DNA of 8,291 nt from Muribaculaceae bacterium (lineage in GTDB: Bacteria; Bacteroidota; Bacteroidia; Bacteroidales; Muribaculaceae): assembly GCA_017962285.1 (NCBI GenBank), contig JAGCVR010000013.1, positions 1 to 8,291 on the forward strand, read 5' to 3'. Made by a program: the position numbers and the translations under genes. The notes under the pieces are model-generated. The model searched no databases, had not been told where the DNA came from, and was given only the letters and a program-made list of their open reading frames with translations. This document shows, one piece after another, positions 7,204-8,291 of this stretch; positions within the stretch are counted from its first letter, which is position 1, and the number at the start of each line of letters is the position of its first letter.

Positions 7204-7311
7204 ACGGCTGAAACAGTGTTTTTTTGAGGCGGGAAATGCCACAAAACAGGGTGGTGTGTAAAAATATTTTTTCACGGCTGATTATCAGTGTGTTACAAAG
7301 GCGGTGGTGTG
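7204..7311 (+). repeat. Imperfect direct repeat upstream of the lipoprotein promoter
   Basis: Three short words recur in the same order: ACGGCTGA (7204-7211 and 7274-7281), CAGTGT (7214-7219 and 7286-7291) and GGTGGTGTG (7250-7258 and 7303-7311). A T-rich run follows each set. Spacing differs between the copies (offsets 70, 72 and 53), so this is a diverged duplication or a pair of composite sites. The second copy ends about 10 nt before the -33 element. Confidence 0.45.
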
Positions 7312-7320
7312 GTGATTTTT

Positions 7321-7352
7321 TTTGGAGAAACAAGATGGATTGATTAATTTTG
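7321..7352 (+). promoter_or_regulatory. Bacteroidota-type promoter for the TPR lipoprotein gene
   Basis: TTTG (7321-7324) and TAATTTTG (7345-7352) are separated by 20 nt, the same spacing as in the GH92 promoter, and match the -33/-7 consensus of the phylum. Transcription would start near 7357, leaving a leader of about 113 nt. Confidence 0.68.
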
Positions 7353-7469
7353 CATTCAAGAATATGCAGAACAAGCGATGAAATCGGGACACCGAATTAC
7401 CTCCTGTTTCTTTAATTATAAACAAAAATAAAAAAACCACACATAATAAACTAATTTCCGAAAGGTATT

Positions 7470-8291
7470 ATGAAGGGTATTAATAGTTTGCTGATGTTAT
7501 TGATTCTTGCGGCTCTTTTCAGCTGCGGCGGAAAACGCGTGGCTGAACGCAGCGACCTCGTGAGGGCCGACAGCCTGATGTGGATCTGCCCCGACAGCTC
7601 ACTGGCTATCCTGCGCGAGGTGAATCCGGCTGAGTTGGATGAGGCGAACCGCGCCTATTATGCTCTGCTGATGACGCAGGCGCTGGTTAGGAAAGAGCAA
7701 TCCCCAACGTCGGATTCGCTTATCAGCATCGCATTTGATTACTACCGCGACAATCACAACCGCGAGCGACTTACCCGCACGCTGATTTACATGGGTGCAT
7801 GCTGTGACCTTGTTGCAGAGACTCCTGATTATATGAAGGCTCTGAGGTATTATCTTGCTGCCGAGAAGAATGCCGACACTGCCGATTATGTAAACCTGGC
7901 ACAGATAAATATGCGGATAGGGTATCTTTACAACAGCAAGATTGCCAACGACGAGGAAGAGATTGCAAGATTTCGCAAATCGCTCTATTACTATACCATA
8001 TTGGATCATAAGCGGCAGATGGGGGTGAGTGAGGGAAATATTGCTTCGGCATTCCGGAAAATCTGTCCCGACAGCGCCTATTATCATTACGAAAAAGCAC
8101 TGGGTTTACTGGCAGAGGCGGGGGACATGAGGATGTATTGGTACTATAAGGGTCAGCTGGCTCGTGCCTATGAGATTGGTGAAGACTACAGGACGGCAAT
8201 AGACATTGCCCGGGAATGTCTCGGCAAAGATGGAGATGAACGAAACGAAACCCTATATGACCTTGCCATATGCTATGCCAGGATTAATATC
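7470..8291 (+). CDS. TPR-repeat lipoprotein, N-terminal part
   Basis: An open frame of 274 codons from ATG 7470 runs to the window edge with no stop, so the 3' end is missing. Residues 1-18 are a lipoprotein signal with lipobox LFSC, making C19 the lipidated residue; the following GGK has no acidic residue at +2. A segment ADSLMWICPDSSLAILREV (33-51) resembles the start of many Bacteroidales TPR lipoproteins. Helical repeats follow at about 101-134, 142-178, 184-216 and 222-250, with TPR-like Ala/Gly/Tyr spacing such as KALRYYLAAEK and GQLARAYEIGEDYRTAIDIA. Family relatives often continue into a transmembrane helix and a coiled-coil or DNA-binding domain, which cannot be checked here. AAAGG lies 4 nt before the ATG. 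Likely anchored to a membrane facing the periplasm and acting in protein-protein contacts; the specific role is unknown. Confidence 0.85.
   Translation, partial: MKGINSLLMLLILAALFSCGGKRVAERSDLVRADSLMWICPDSSLAILREVNPAELDEANRAYYALLMTQALVRKEQSPTSDSLISIAFDYYRDNHNRERLTRTLIYMGACCDLVAETPDYMKALRYYLAAEKNADTADYVNLAQINMRIGYLYNSKIANDEEEIARFRKSLYYYTILDHKRQMGVSEGNIASAFRKICPDSAYYHYEKALGLLAEAGDMRMYWYYKGQLARAYEIGEDYRTAIDIARECLGKDGDERNETLYDLAICYARINI

Larger units (their letters stand above)
7193..7469 (+). other. Intergenic region upstream of the TPR lipoprotein gene
   Basis: This 277-bp spacer follows the OmpP1 terminator. Its first part (7204-7311) holds an imperfect duplicated sequence block and several T runs. 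A promoter match lies at 7321-7352, followed by a leader of about 110 nt that is A-rich close to the gene. I find no tRNA, riboswitch or ORF of plausible length here. Confidence 0.6.

Noticed and set aside
7599..8087. 162-residue minus-strand ORF at the right end
   Set aside because: Lies opposite the TPR lipoprotein frame, which has a start, lipobox and promoter; no features of its own.

Overview
The window looks like ordinary chromosome from a Bacteroidota bacterium, most likely order Bacteroidales. Three things point there: a GH92 alpha-mannosidase, a FadL/OmpP1-type outer-membrane protein with the Bacteroidales-style N-terminus, and promoter-like elements fitting the Bacteroidota pattern TTTG - about 20 nt - TAnnTTTG, in AT-rich spacers without strong Shine-Dalgarno sequences. 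The family within the order cannot be settled from this sequence.

Layout, left to right. (1) 1-1518 (+): the C-terminal part of a class II, adenosylcobalamin-dependent ribonucleotide reductase (nrdJ), ending in a Cys-rich zinc-ribbon-like tail; the catalytic N-terminal half lies outside the window. (2) 1519-1655: a short spacer between convergent genes holding two perfect hairpins, probably a bidirectional terminator. (3) 1656-3833 (-): a complete exported GH92 glycosidase with a well-matched promoter just upstream of its start codon. (4) 3834-4151: an AT-rich divergent promoter region. (5) 4152-5447 (+): an exported low-complexity protein with a Trp/Tyr/Gly/His-rich centre and a Ser/Gly/Arg-rich tail, not assignable to a function. 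(6) 5516-7123 (+): a FadL/OmpP1-family outer-membrane beta-barrel, 68 bp downstream with no visible terminator between, so probably one transcript with gene 5; a strong intrinsic terminator follows. (7) 7193-7469: a spacer with an imperfect duplicated sequence block and a good promoter match. (8) 7470-8291 (+): the N-terminal 274 codons of a TPR-repeat lipoprotein that runs off the window.

Functionally these are separate units: deoxynucleotide synthesis, mannose-glycan trimming, a two-gene envelope operon, and a lipoprotein with protein-interaction repeats. I see no CRISPR array, tRNA, rRNA, insertion sequence or defence system. The most unusual object is the low-complexity exported protein at 4152-5447. 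Its exact 21-bp repeat encodes HGGW units that recall the copper-binding HGGGW unit of mammalian prion octarepeats, and it is paired with an outer-membrane transporter-like barrel. A metal-related role is only a hypothesis.
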